64,000 bases of DNA from Spirochaetaceae bacterium (GTDB lineage: Bacteria; Myxococcota_A; UBA9160; UBA4427): positions 124,001-188,000 of the forward strand of contig JACKFD010000006.1 in NCBI GenBank assembly GCA_020632655.1, in the 5' to 3' direction. Shown piece after piece: positions 34,399-43,319 of the stretch. The notes under the pieces were generated by a model that saw nothing but the letters and a program-made list of their open reading frames with translations, was not told the origin of the DNA and did not search any database. Within the stretch, counting starts at the first letter, position 1. Every line of letters begins with the position of its first letter. The translations under genes were made by a program, and so were the position numbers.

Positions 34399-35637
34399 AT
34401 GGCCAGGAAGGAAGACCTGATCGTCGGACTCGACATCGGGACGACCAAGATCTGCGCGGTCGTCGCGGAGGAGACGGAGAACGGCGTCGACATCGTCGGC
34501 ATCGGGACCCATCCGAGTCGCGGCCTGCGCAAGGGCGTGGTGGTCGACATCGACGCGACCGTCGACTCCATCAAGCACGCCGTCGAGGAGGCGGAGCTGA
34601 TGGCCGACTGCGAGATCACGTCGGTCTATGCCGGCGTCGCGGGCGGGCACATCCGCGCGTTCAACTCGCACGGGGTCGTCGCCGTGAAGGACCGCGAGGT
34701 CCGGGAGGGCGACGTCAAGCGGGTGATCGACGCGGCGAAGGCCGTGGCGATCCCGATGGACCGGGAGGTCATCCACGTGATCCCTCAGGAGTTCATCATC
34801 GACGAGCAGGACGGGATCCGGGAGCCCCTCGGCATGAGTGGGGTCCGGCTCGAGGCCAAGATCCACATCGTGACCGCGGCCGTGACGAGCGCCCAGAACA
34901 TCGTCAAGTGCTGCAACAAGGCCGGCCTGAACGTGATCGACATCGTGCTCGAGCCCCTCGCCTCCGCCGCCGCCGTCCTCGCCGACGACGAGCGGGAGCT
35001 CGGGGTGTGCATGATCGACATCGGTGGCGGCACGACCGACATCGCGGTCTTCGCCGACGGCTCGATCAAGAACACCTCGGTCCTGGGCCTCGGCGGCTAC
35101 CACTTCTCGAACGACATCGCGATCGGCCTCAGAACGCCGTTTGACGAAGCCGAGCGGATCAAGAAGAAGTTCGGCGTCGCCTCGGCCCGCTACCTCGGCT
35201 CGGACGACATCATCTCCGTGCCTTCGGTCGGCGGCCGAAAGCCGCGTGAGATCTCACGAAAGATCCTCTGCGAGATCATCGAGCCCCGGGTCGAGGAGAT
35301 CCTCTCCCTGGCCCGCCAGGAGCTGATCCGGGCCGAGCTGATCCATCGCATCCCGTCCGGCGTCGTGCTGACCGGCGGTGCGTCGGCGCTCGAAGGGATC
35401 GGCGAGCTGGCGGAGGAGATCTTCGAGGCCCCCGTCCGCCAGGGTCTGCCGACCTCGATCGGCGGACTCCAGGACGTCGTCCGCAGTCCCATGTACTCGA
35501 CCGGGGTCGGGCTCGTGCTCTTCGGGCTCAACCAACAACGTTCGGCCCGGGGCAGCCGCTTCCGGATCCGGGACGAGTCGATCTTCGGTCGGGTGAAGCA
35601 GCGCATGCGCGACTGGTTCCACGCCGAGTTCGACTGA
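34399..35637 (+). CDS. ftsA: Cell division actin homologue FtsA
   Basis: Actin-like ATPase of 412 residues that anchors FtsZ to the membrane. Phosphate-1 motif IVGLDIGTTKICAVVAE is at the N-terminus. The 1C-domain (GVDIVGIGTHPSRGLRKGVV, AVEEAELMADCEITSVYAG) is followed by CMIDIGGGTTDIAVFADG (phosphate-2) and VVLTGGASALEGIGELAEE (adenosine motif). An amphipathic C-terminal helix, SIFGRVKQRMRDWFHAEF, is the membrane-targeting tip. The ATG follows a G-rich ribosome-binding site. The 139-bp gap before ftsZ contains a likely promoter. Confidence 0.97.
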   Translation: MARKEDLIVGLDIGTTKICAVVAEETENGVDIVGIGTHPSRGLRKGVVVDIDATVDSIKHAVEEAELMADCEITSVYAGVAGGHIRAFNSHGVVAVKDREVREGDVKRVIDAAKAVAIPMDREVIHVIPQEFIIDEQDGIREPLGMSGVRLEAKIHIVTAAVTSAQNIVKCCNKAGLNVIDIVLEPLASAAAVLADDERELGVCMIDIGGGTTDIAVFADGSIKNTSVLGLGGYHFSNDIAIGLRTPFDEAERIKKKFGVASARYLGSDDIISVPSVGGRKPREISRKILCEIIEPRVEEILSLARQELIRAELIHRIPSGVVLTGGASALEGIGELAEEIFEAPVRQGLPTSIGGLQDVVRSPMYSTGVGLVLFGLNQQRSARGSRFRIRDESIFGRVKQRMRDWFHAEFD

Positions 35638-35731
35638 TCGGACAGGGACCCGGCCCGACTCCGATGCTGGGCGGAATGCGTCCACGAACATGGAATCGCG
35701 GCCCGAAATGGACACAAAACAAATAGAAGCG

Positions 35732-35740
35732 TGTTACATT
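35732..35740 (+). promoter_or_regulatory. Probable ftsZ promoter (extended -10)
   Basis: TG at 35732-35733, one base, then TACATT at 35735-35740, form an extended -10 inside a locally AT-rich patch between ftsA and ftsZ. A -35-like TGGACA is at 35709-35714 (20 bp upstream, longer than optimal). Separate ftsZ promoters are common in other bacteria. Confidence 0.45.
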
Positions 35741-35776
35741 CGGCGGTGCAGCCAGGCATCGTCGGGGGGTGAAAGC

Positions 35777-37261
35777 ATGGCCAAGAAGTACAACGATCGT
35801 TCGGATTCCGGGACCCTGCGCGGCGAGGGGGTGGACCTCCTCGAGCTCGGCCCCGATGACGGCCAGGAGCTGCTCGAGTTCGAGGGCAGCTCGCATCAGA
35901 AGGCGACCATCAAGGTCATCGGCGTCGGTGGCGGCGGCGGCAACGCGCTGAACACGATGATCGCGTCGGGACTCGGCGGCGTCGAGTTCATCGCGGCGAA
36001 CACGGACGCCCAGGCCCTCGTGCATAACAAGGCGTCGATCAAGGTCCAGCTCGGTGCGGAGATCACGCGCGGCCTCGGCTGCGGTGCGAATCCGGATCGC
36101 GGCCGGGCCTCGGCGCTCGAGGCGCGCGATCGGCTGCGCGAGCTGCTCGACGGCTCGGACATGGTCTTCGTGACGGCGGGCATGGGCGGCGGTACGGGCA
36201 CGGGCGCCGCACCGATCGTGGCCGAGGTCGCGCGCGAGGTCGGCGCACTGACCGTCGGCGTCGTGACCAAGCCCTTCCCCTTCGAGGGTCGCGTGCGCAT
36301 GAAGCACGCCTCCTCCGGCATCGACGAGCTGCATAGCGTCGTCGACACGCTGATCACGATCCCGAATCAGCGGCTGCTCGCGCTCGCGGGCAAGGGCACG
36401 GCGATGCGCGACGCGTTCTCGATCGCCGACCAGGTGCTCTTGAACGCCGTGCGCGGCATCTCCGACCTGATCACGATCCACGGCCTGATCAACCTCGACT
36501 TCGCCGACGTCCGGACGGTGATGAACGAGGCGGGCGTGGCGCTGATGGGCACGGGCGTCGGCCGCGGTGAGACGCGTGCGATCGACGCGGCGAGCGCCGC
36601 GATCTCGAGCCCGCTGCTCGAGGATCTGTCGATCGAGGGCGCCCGCGGCGTGCTGATCAACATCACGGGCGGCTCGGACATGACCCTCTTCGAGGTGAAC
36701 GAGGCGTCTTCGCTGGTGCACGAGGCGGCGCACGAGGATGCCAACATCATCGTCGGCGCCGTGATCGACGAGAGCCTCGCCGAGGACGAGCTGCGGGTGA
36801 CCGTGATCGCCACGGGCCTCGACGGCGAGGAGGCGCGCCGGCGGCCGCCGGAGGGCCGGCGACGGTCGAACGAGTCGATGGACACGGGCTATGCGCCGCG
36901 CCCGGCGATGGCCCAGCCCGCACCGGCCGCACATGCCGCGTCCGCGACGGCCTCGGCCGGAGCCTTCGCCTATCGGGAGGCCCATCGCGAGATCGAGCAG
37001 GAACGGGAGATGATCGACGCGCCGAACGTGCGGCAGATCCGCGAGCCCGCACCGCCGCCGGAGCCGATCGCACAGCCGCAGGAGGCGCAGGCCGTCGTCA
37101 ACGGCGGCCAGAGTGCCGAGGAGCTCGCCCACTTCGGTGTCGGCTTCGAGTCGCCCTTCGAGGACGAGTACGAGACGCCCGCGTTCCTGCGCCGGATGAG
37201 TGCATCGTCCGACGACGAGCGGGACGTCCCTTCGTTCATGCGTCGCGGTAACCGCGACTAG
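35777..37261 (+). CDS. ftsZ: Cell division tubulin homologue FtsZ
   Basis: GTPase of 494 residues that forms the Z-ring. The N-terminal region up to residue 40 is acidic. The nucleotide-binding core has KVIGVGGGGGNALNTMI, tubulin signature GGGTGTGAAP (residues 138-147), FPFEGRVRM and NLDFADVRTVM. A disordered linker from about 365 leads to the C-terminus, which contains two FtsA/ZipA-binding-like motifs, ETPAFLRRM and DVPSFMRRG, instead of the usual one. The ATG at 35777 (MAKKYND) follows GGGGGTGA; the frame extends upstream by 29 residues, but that part overlaps the promoter and is unlikely to be coding. Confidence 0.96.
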   Translation: MAKKYNDRSDSGTLRGEGVDLLELGPDDGQELLEFEGSSHQKATIKVIGVGGGGGNALNTMIASGLGGVEFIAANTDAQALVHNKASIKVQLGAEITRGLGCGANPDRGRASALEARDRLRELLDGSDMVFVTAGMGGGTGTGAAPIVAEVAREVGALTVGVVTKPFPFEGRVRMKHASSGIDELHSVVDTLITIPNQRLLALAGKGTAMRDAFSIADQVLLNAVRGISDLITIHGLINLDFADVRTVMNEAGVALMGTGVGRGETRAIDAASAAISSPLLEDLSIEGARGVLINITGGSDMTLFEVNEASSLVHEAAHEDANIIVGAVIDESLAEDELRVTVIATGLDGEEARRRPPEGRRRSNESMDTGYAPRPAMAQPAPAAHAASATASAGAFAYREAHREIEQEREMIDAPNVRQIREPAPPPEPIAQPQEAQAVVNGGQSAEELAHFGVGFESPFEDEYETPAFLRRMSASSDDERDVPSFMRRGNRD

Positions 37262-37304
37262 GCCGCGGCGCCGCCGGGCGGCCCAGCGGGCCACCCCGGA
37301 CTCC

Positions 37305-37342
37305 GAACGCCCCCGCTGCCCACCCGGGCCGCGGGGGCGTTC
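37305..37342 (+). terminator. Terminator-like hairpin after ftsZ
   Basis: GAACGCCCCCGC (37305-37316) pairs with its complement at 37331-37342, a perfect 12-bp stem. The following CCGTTTCGG is not a strong U-tract, so this may be a rho-assisted end. It lies just after the ftsZ stop and closes the dcw cluster. Confidence 0.6.
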
Positions 37343-37535
37343 CCGTTTCGGGGTCTACTTCGAAGAGCCCACGACCGAGACGGAATGCCCCGGCCCGCGG
37401 CCGCCTGGCCCGCCGTCCCGGCCGATCTCGCTCCGTCGCGCCGCTCGATCGCGCGCCGAGACGGCATGCCCCATGCACGACCGATCGGGAGGCGCCTTGC
37501 TCGAAGCAGGCGGCGGTTCGGAGGGAGGCTCGAGC

Positions 37536-38993
37536 ATGGCGACCTGGGAACGACTCGGCGCGACCGACCGGATCTTCCTCGACATGGAGACGCTCGATGC
37601 CCATCTCCACGTCGCCGGCTGCTTCCTCTTCGACGCCCGACCGCTGCAGGGGCCGCATGGCGGCGTCGACTTCGAGCGGATCCAGGCCTGGATCGCCTCG
37701 CGCCTGCACCGCATCCCCCGCTACCGACAGCGCATCCAGCGCATCCCGATCGAAGGCGATCCGATCTGGGTCGACGATCCCGGCTTCAACCTCCAATACC
37801 ATCTGCGCCACACCCGGCTTCCGCCGCCCGGCGACGACCGCCAGCTCAAACGCCTCTGCGGCCGCGTCGTCTCCCAGCTCCTCGACCGGGGCAAGCCGCT
37901 CTGGGAGATCTGGGTCGTCGACGGACTCGAGGACGATCGCTTCGCCCTCGTCACCAAGATCCACCATTGTCTGACCGACGGCATCGGGGGCGTCGAGCTG
38001 CTGGGCCACCTCCTCTCGATCGATCCGATCAAGGACTTCGAGCCCGCGCCGGTCTGGATCCCCCGGCCGAACCCGGATCGCGCCGAGCTCGCCCGCGACG
38101 CGATCCGTCGTCGACTCGGCCTGCCCTTCGAGATCGGTCGCGGACTCGCGAACGCCCTCCGCCACCCGCAGCGGGCCTGGGATGGCGCGGCCGAGACCTG
38201 GCAGGGGCTGCGCGAGGCGGGTGCCCATACCGTCCACCCGGCCGCCGACACGCCGATCAATGGAAGGATCGGCTCCCATCGCCGCTTCGACTGGCTCGCG
38301 ATCGACTTCGACGAGATCCGGGAGATCAAACACGCCTTCGGCGGCACCGTGAACGACATCGCCCTCGCGACGGCGACCGGCGCCTTCGGCCGCTTCCTCG
38401 AGCGGCGCGGCCTCCCCGCCCGGGAGCAGCGCCAGCTCGACTTCCGGGCCGCCTGCCCCGTGAACGTCCGCGAAGATGCGGAACGCGGCGCCCTCGGCAA
38501 TCGGGTGGCGAACCTGATCGTACGCGTCCCGCTCGGCGAGTCGGATCCCGTCGCGCGTCTGGAGAAGGTCCGCGAGGCGATGGACGCGGGCAAGCACTCG
38601 AGTCAGCTCTCGGCCATGGGCGCGATCGAGCGGATCGGCGAGCTGACCCATCCCGGATTGCTCGCGGCCTTCGCTCGGCTGAATGTCGAGCGTCGCAGCT
38701 CGAACTTCGTCTTCACCAACGTCCCGGGCCCCCGCACGCGATGGCACCTGCTCGAGGCGCCGCTGCTGGCCGCCTACCCCGTCGTGCCATTGCTCCCGAA
38801 CCACGGCGTCGACATCGCCTTGATGAGCTATGCCGGCGGTCTCTACTGGGGCTTCAACTCCGACTGGGAGCAGCTGCCGGACCTGCACGATCTCGTGCTG
38901 GCGACACGGGAGGCCTTCGACGAGCTGCTCGGTGCGGCGCGCGCATGCGCGTCGGAGTCGGAGCACGGCGATCCCGCGGAGGCGAAGGCCTGA
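37536..38993 (+). CDS. WS/DGAT-type wax ester synthase/diacylglycerol acyltransferase
   Basis: Acyltransferase of 485 residues that esterifies fatty alcohols or diacylglycerol with acyl-CoA for neutral-lipid storage. The catalytic motif HHCLTDG starts at residue 143 (HHxxxDG pattern), followed by GIGGVELLGHLL. The N-terminal DRIFLDMETLDAHLHVAG and the C-terminal NFVFTNVPGPRTRWHL and GVDIALMSYAGGLYWGFNSD segments are typical. The ATG at 37536 follows GGAGGGAGG. The downstream SDR gene begins one base after its stop, so the two are probably co-transcribed; the SDR might supply or modify an acyl or alcohol substrate. Confidence 0.9.
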   Translation: MATWERLGATDRIFLDMETLDAHLHVAGCFLFDARPLQGPHGGVDFERIQAWIASRLHRIPRYRQRIQRIPIEGDPIWVDDPGFNLQYHLRHTRLPPPGDDRQLKRLCGRVVSQLLDRGKPLWEIWVVDGLEDDRFALVTKIHHCLTDGIGGVELLGHLLSIDPIKDFEPAPVWIPRPNPDRAELARDAIRRRLGLPFEIGRGLANALRHPQRAWDGAAETWQGLREAGAHTVHPAADTPINGRIGSHRRFDWLAIDFDEIREIKHAFGGTVNDIALATATGAFGRFLERRGLPAREQRQLDFRAACPVNVREDAERGALGNRVANLIVRVPLGESDPVARLEKVREAMDAGKHSSQLSAMGAIERIGELTHPGLLAAFARLNVERRSSNFVFTNVPGPRTRWHLLEAPLLAAYPVVPLLPNHGVDIALMSYAGGLYWGFNSDWEQLPDLHDLVLATREAFDELLGAARACASESEHGDPAEAKA

Positions 38994-38994
38994 C

Positions 38995-39813
38995 GTGCGG
39001 GCCCGGCGCGTACTCACGACGGGCGCGAACGGGGCCATCGGCCTGGCAACCGTCCTCGAGCTCGCCCGCCGCGGCCACCACGCGATCGGCACCGTCCGCT
39101 CGCAGGCCGCCGCCGAGACGGTCGAGCGCGCCGCCCGCGAGCGGCGTGTCGACGTCGAGATCCACCGGCTGGACGTCGACGACCCCGACGCCGCCGCGGC
39201 GCTGATCGATTGCGTCCGCCCCGAGGTGCTCGTGAACAACGCCGGCCGCGCCCTGCTCGGCGCGATCGAGACGACGCCCGAGGACGAGGCCCGCGCGCTC
39301 TTCGAGACCCTCGTCTTCTCCTCGCTCCGCCTCGCCCGGCTGGCCGTGCCGTCGATGCGGGAGGCGGGCTTCGGGCGGATCGTCTTCGTCGGGTCGCTGT
39401 TCGGACGGATCGCGATGCCGCCCCTCGGCTGGTATGCGGCGGCCAAGCATGCCCTCGAGGCGCTCTCCGACGTGCTGCGCGTCGAGCTCGCGGGAGCGGG
39501 CATCGATGTCGTCCTGCTCGAGCCGGGCGGCGTCCGCTCGAACATGCTCGAGCGCGCGCACGAAGGCTCCCGGAACGAGGATGGCGATCGCTATGCGAAG
39601 GCCGAGCGGCTCGCCTGGGAGTGGCTCGTCCGAACGGACTTCCTCCGCTCCGATCCGATCGAGGTCGCGCGGGTCGTCGCCCGGGCGATCGAGGTCGAGC
39701 ATCCGGAGCCTCGCTACCTGGTAGGCGTGGATGCGAAGATCCTCGCCAGGCTCGCGCCGATCGTTCCCTCCTGGCTCAGCGACCGTGTGACCCGCCTCGT
39801 GCAGGGACTCTGA
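38995..39813 (+). CDS. Short-chain dehydrogenase/reductase
   Basis: Classical SDR of 272 residues. The cofactor-binding loop TTGANGAIGLATV is at the N-terminus, NNAG at 81-84, and the catalytic triad is Ser134 (VGSLFG), Tyr147 and Lys151 (WYAAAKHAL). The C-terminus includes PGGVRSNML. The substrate cannot be predicted; the arginine after the first strand (GTVRSQ) hints at NADPH. It starts with GTG one base after the wax-ester synthase stop, with GGAGGCGAAGG inside the preceding gene as ribosome-binding site. This makes a two-gene lipid unit. Confidence 0.88.
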   Translation: MRARRVLTTGANGAIGLATVLELARRGHHAIGTVRSQAAAETVERAARERRVDVEIHRLDVDDPDAAAALIDCVRPEVLVNNAGRALLGAIETTPEDEARALFETLVFSSLRLARLAVPSMREAGFGRIVFVGSLFGRIAMPPLGWYAAAKHALEALSDVLRVELAGAGIDVVLLEPGGVRSNMLERAHEGSRNEDGDRYAKAERLAWEWLVRTDFLRSDPIEVARVVARAIEVEHPEPRYLVGVDAKILARLAPIVPSWLSDRVTRLVQGL

Positions 39814-40084
39814 GACGTGGACTCTTGATTGCGCCCCGCATTCTGCGTTCTCGCCGCGGGGGGGGGGGGGGCTCGTTTTGACTAACGACTCGACTCTCTC
39901 GGGCCCTGCCGAGAAAGGCGGCAGGGTAGCCCCTCCGCACTCGCTCCCGTGATCACCCTTGGGCACGCAGGCATCCCGGCCGACAGCCCCAAGCCCCAAC
40001 GACTGGCCTAAACTGAGCCGGCCCTGGATTCGAGATCGTCCACCGGACTCGCGAGAGCGAAGCGGCGCGAGAGCAATCAGATTG
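39814..40084. other. Intergenic segment with G14 tract and stem-loop
   Basis: No gene. There is a run of 14 G at 39858-39871. A hairpin follows, CCCTGCCG (39904-39911), 7-base loop, CGGCAGGG (39919-39926); it may terminate the SDR transcript. Confidence 0.6.
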
Positions 40085-41398
40085 ATGGACCCCGACCTCC
40101 CGCACGAGGGCAGACAGCCGGACGCACCGTCGCCCCGACGGCGCTGGCAAACGGTGGTATTCGCGATCGCGATGACGCTGTGCACGGCGGCGGTCATCGA
40201 GGGTGCAGCACGTCTCGCGCACCGATGGGCGTACGGCACCGGCTACTCACGACGCGAATTCGACGACCCATCCTGGCGAGCCTTGCTCGAAGCACAAGGC
40301 GCGGCGCAACCGACCCTTCAAGGCCATTACGAGATCCTACATCCCTACGTCGGCTACGTCGGCGAAGTGGCCTACGAGCATCGCCAGACCCACGGGTTCT
40401 ACCTGTGGCCTTCCCCTCTGGTCGAACGGGAGCCCGGAAAGGTGCGGATCGCACTCGTGGGCGGCTCGGTCTCGTTTCTCCTAGGCCCAGTCCTGCAAGA
40501 GGTCGCCGAGAGGAGATGGAAGGACATCGAGCCGACCCTCGAGGTCACGGTTCTCAATCTTGCTCGCGGCGGTTACAAACAGCCACAGCAACTCCTCACG
40601 ATCGCTTATCTCCTTTCTCTCGGAGCCGAGTACGACTACGTCGTGAACGTGGACGGCTACAACGAAGTCGTACTCCCCCTGACCGACAACTATCGGTCCG
40701 GGACCTACCCCTTCTTCCCACGACATTGGAATCTGCGCCTGGAGGCCCGTCCGACGGGCGAACGATTGCGGAGGATCGGGCGGGCCAATTTCCTTCACGC
40801 CCTGTCGGGATGGCTGAGAGAACGCGCGGCGGGCTCGATCCTGACGATGAGCGCGGTCCCCGGATTGATCACTCGAGTCACGCTCGAGCACCTTCACCGT
40901 GTCGAGATGGACGCGGAGGTCGCCGCCCAGACGGCCGCGTCGACCGAATCGCTCGAAGCGCGGGGACCATTTCGAGCGTATGAAGACGAGAACGAGCTCT
41001 GCGCGGAGATGGTAAACGTCTGGCAGCGGAGCTCATCACGATTGGCCGATCTCGTCGACGCGAGTGGCGCCCGTTACCTGCATGTGTTGCAGCCGAACCA
41101 GTATCACGAGGGCAGCAAGTCGTTGACGGACCAGGAGCTGTCGCACTACGCGCCGTCCAGCGAGGCCGCACGACTCGTGAAGCGCTTGTATCCCCTGATG
41201 ATCGATCGGGGTGAAGAGCTGGCCCTATCCGGAGTCGAGTTCCTCGACGCGACGACGATCTTCTCCGACGTGGGCGACTCGGTCTACACGGACGTCTGCT
41301 GCCATTTCAACCGGACCGGAATGTCTCTGCTTGCCGAGCGGATCGTGGACAGACTCCTCGCGAGCAGCGCACACGTCGCGCCGTACCAGGGGGAGTAA
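40085..41398 (+). CDS. Membrane-anchored SGNH/GDSL-family protein
   Basis: Protein of 437 residues. An N-terminal membrane anchor (WQTVVFAIAMTLCTAAVIEG) precedes an extracytoplasmic domain with SGNH-like blocks. RIALVGGSVSFLLGP is block I, NLARGGYKQPQQLL is block II, VVNVDGYNEVVLPL is block III, and DVCCHFNRTGMSLLAERI is block V with His. Such proteins trim or transfer acyl groups on envelope polysaccharides. Codon use is less GC-biased than neighbouring genes, with more TTC/CTA/ATC mixing, which may reflect recent transfer. The ATG at 40085 was preferred because the upstream extension is low-complexity. Confidence 0.75.
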   Translation: MDPDLPHEGRQPDAPSPRRRWQTVVFAIAMTLCTAAVIEGAARLAHRWAYGTGYSRREFDDPSWRALLEAQGAAQPTLQGHYEILHPYVGYVGEVAYEHRQTHGFYLWPSPLVEREPGKVRIALVGGSVSFLLGPVLQEVAERRWKDIEPTLEVTVLNLARGGYKQPQQLLTIAYLLSLGAEYDYVVNVDGYNEVVLPLTDNYRSGTYPFFPRHWNLRLEARPTGERLRRIGRANFLHALSGWLRERAAGSILTMSAVPGLITRVTLEHLHRVEMDAEVAAQTAASTESLEARGPFRAYEDENELCAEMVNVWQRSSSRLADLVDASGARYLHVLQPNQYHEGSKSLTDQELSHYAPSSEAARLVKRLYPLMIDRGEELALSGVEFLDATTIFSDVGDSVYTDVCCHFNRTGMSLLAERIVDRLLASSAHVAPYQGE

Positions 41399-41623
41399 CA
41401 ACCCGTTCGGACGGACGGGCAACGCGCGGATCTCCGATCCCCCGTCTCCTCGGCGGGCACCAGCCACCCGGAAGGGCCTCGATCGCTTCGTGACCGGCGC
41501 CGCACCGAGATCTCCGTGGACTGCCGACGAGGGTCGGGGCGAAGCGAACGGCTCACGCAGCAGCTCGCCTATATGTGGCGCAAGCACGTGCCCGAACTCG
41601 AACGGGGCGCCGGAGAGTGCCGA

Positions 41624-42640
41624 TCAATGCCCCGGCGAGCGCTCCTTGCGCAGATCGGGATCGGCTCGCAGCGTGGCCGGCAGCTCGATCGTCCCGAACG
41701 TGCCGACGAGCGTCGCGTGCACGCGCGTCGGATTCACGCCCGGCGTGTCGCCCCAGCTCCCATCGGCATCCTGCGCCGCGATCAGCCGTCGCCGCGCCTC
41801 GCGGACGACCTCGTCGTCCGGCTGACGCAGCAGGGACAGACAGGCCAGGATCTCCGCGGCGACGTCGAGCCCCTGCTCCCCCGCGCCCTCCGCGAGCTGG
41901 ATCGGGAGCGCCTGCCGCAGCGGCGGCAACAGATTCCCGTAGCGCGCCGCATCGACGTAGCGGCGGAAATACCCGGACTCGACCAGCACGAGATGCGTGA
42001 TCGCGTAGAGGATCGCGCGGTCCTCGATCAGCTCGGCGATCGGTCGCTCCCGGACCGACGCCTCGACCTCGGCGAAGAGCGAGTCGAAGTCGTAGGGCCG
42101 CGGCAGGCCGAGATCCCGGAGCTGGTGCAGACACACGATGCGCTGGGTCAGCGGCAGGCGCGTCAGGAGGGCTCCCCCCCGCGCCTCGAGCAGCCGTCGC
42201 AGCACCTCGAGCTCTGCCTCATAGGGCTCACCGACCGCCTTGCGTCGCCGCAGCTCGAAGAGGATCGGCATCAGCCGGAGCGGCTGGAGCAGCCGCGGAT
42301 CCGAGAGCCGCGCGGGCAGGGGGAAGCGGCGCGAGGGGGCCCCATCGTCCCGCAGCACGGCCTCGATGCGCCTCGCGGTCTCGTCGTCGGGCGCCACCCG
42401 ATGGAGACGCAGCAGCAGGGGATGCGCCCATCCGTCGGGCAGCTCGTCGGCGTGCGAGACGATCCAGTCGACGCCGCGGAGCGCGGCGGACATCCGCTCG
42501 CTCGGCACCGCACCCGCCATCGCATCGTGCGAGCCTCCCCGCTCCTCCCCGTCACAGGCCACGTGCATCGCCGCCAGCACGCATGCGACGAGGGCCGCGA
42601 GCACGCCGCGAACGCGCGATCGTCTCTGCAGCTCTCGCAC
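41624..42640 (-). CDS. Probable lipoprotein, alpha/alpha-toroid-like
   Basis: Protein of 338 residues of unknown function. A basic N-terminus and short hydrophobic stretch end in a lipobox-like LVAC at residues 17-20, suggesting lipoprotein export; a later VAC at 27-29 is a poorer fit. The body is almost all helical, and AAQDADGSWGDTPGVNP near residue 290 resembles the QxxDGSW motif of terpene-cyclase and prenyltransferase toroids. That motif alone does not establish enzyme activity. It is divergent from the SnoaL-like gene, with a 193-bp shared promoter region. Confidence 0.6.
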   Translation of the reverse strand: MRELQRRSRVRGVLAALVACVLAAMHVACDGEERGGSHDAMAGAVPSERMSAALRGVDWIVSHADELPDGWAHPLLLRLHRVAPDDETARRIEAVLRDDGAPSRRFPLPARLSDPRLLQPLRLMPILFELRRRKAVGEPYEAELEVLRRLLEARGGALLTRLPLTQRIVCLHQLRDLGLPRPYDFDSLFAEVEASVRERPIAELIEDRAILYAITHLVLVESGYFRRYVDAARYGNLLPPLRQALPIQLAEGAGEQGLDVAAEILACLSLLRQPDDEVVREARRRLIAAQDADGSWGDTPGVNPTRVHATLVGTFGTIELPATLRADPDLRKERSPGH

Positions 42641-42833
42641 GCACGCCTCCCTCGCCGCCCGCCCCGGGACCGCGGTCGATCAGCTTGACGTTGCGGCCCG
42701 CCGGCCGCAATGGCGCCCCCGTCGCCCGGATCGGGTCGATCGACGCTCTCGCCCGACCGCCCCGGCTCGCCGCGTGCCACGACCGCTAGACTCGACGCCG
42801 CGAAAAGGGCCAGCCACCCGGGTGAAGGAAGAC

Positions 42834-43313
42834 ATGAGCCGAGACGAGCTGCAACAGACGATCGACTGGGTGGCGATCCGCCGCCTGCATGCACGCTATG
42901 CCGACGCTGTGAATCGCCGCGCCTGGCCCGAGCTCGCGGACCTCTTCCTGCCCGACGCCGTCGTGCGCATCGAGCTGCCGCGCCAGGAGCCGATCGAGGC
43001 TGCAGGACCCGAGGCGCTCGGCCGCTTCATCGACGGCGCCGTGCAGCGCTTCGACTGGTTCCAGTTCGTCGTGCTCGAGGCCCGGATCGAGTGGCCGCCG
43101 GACGGGCCCGACGACGAGGCCGTCGGGCGGATCTACATGGTCGAGCTGCGCCACGACGCAAAGTCCGGGCAGGAGACGAAGGCCTTCGGGCTCTACCAGG
43201 ACCGCTATCGCCGCACGGCCGAGGGCTGGCGATTCGCCGGGCGCCGCTTCCAGCCGACGGTCTGGAGCGGCCGCGATCTCTCGACGCTGCCGCTGCCGAC
43301 GCTCGAGTTCTGA
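42834..43313 (+). CDS. SnoaL-like (NTF2-fold) protein
   Basis: Protein of 159 residues with the N-terminal helix and strand pattern of the SnoaL_4-like NTF2 fold: DWVAIRRLHARYADAVNRRA, then WPELADLFLPDAVVRIE. C-terminal RIYMVELRHDAKS, YQDRYRRTAEGWRFAGRRFQ and a final VWSG follow. Such proteins include hydratases, isomerases and lipid-binding proteins of steroid and polyketide catabolism. The ATG follows AAGGAAG. It is adjacent and convergent to the phosphotransferase gene, with 6 bp between them. Confidence 0.8.
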   Translation: MSRDELQQTIDWVAIRRLHARYADAVNRRAWPELADLFLPDAVVRIELPRQEPIEAAGPEALGRFIDGAVQRFDWFQFVVLEARIEWPPDGPDDEAVGRIYMVELRHDAKSGQETKAFGLYQDRYRRTAEGWRFAGRRFQPTVWSGRDLSTLPLPTLEF

Positions 43314-43319
43314 GCGCGC

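Noticed and set aside
35690..35776. Upstream extension of FtsZ by 29 residues
   Set aside because: It overlaps the extended -10, and the ATG at 35777 has a strong ribosome-binding site and the family's usual N-terminus.
42641..42833. A -35-like TTGACG at 42685 as a strong promoter
   Set aside because: No convincing -10 at 16-18 bp; the region surely holds promoters for both divergent genes, but I cannot place them.
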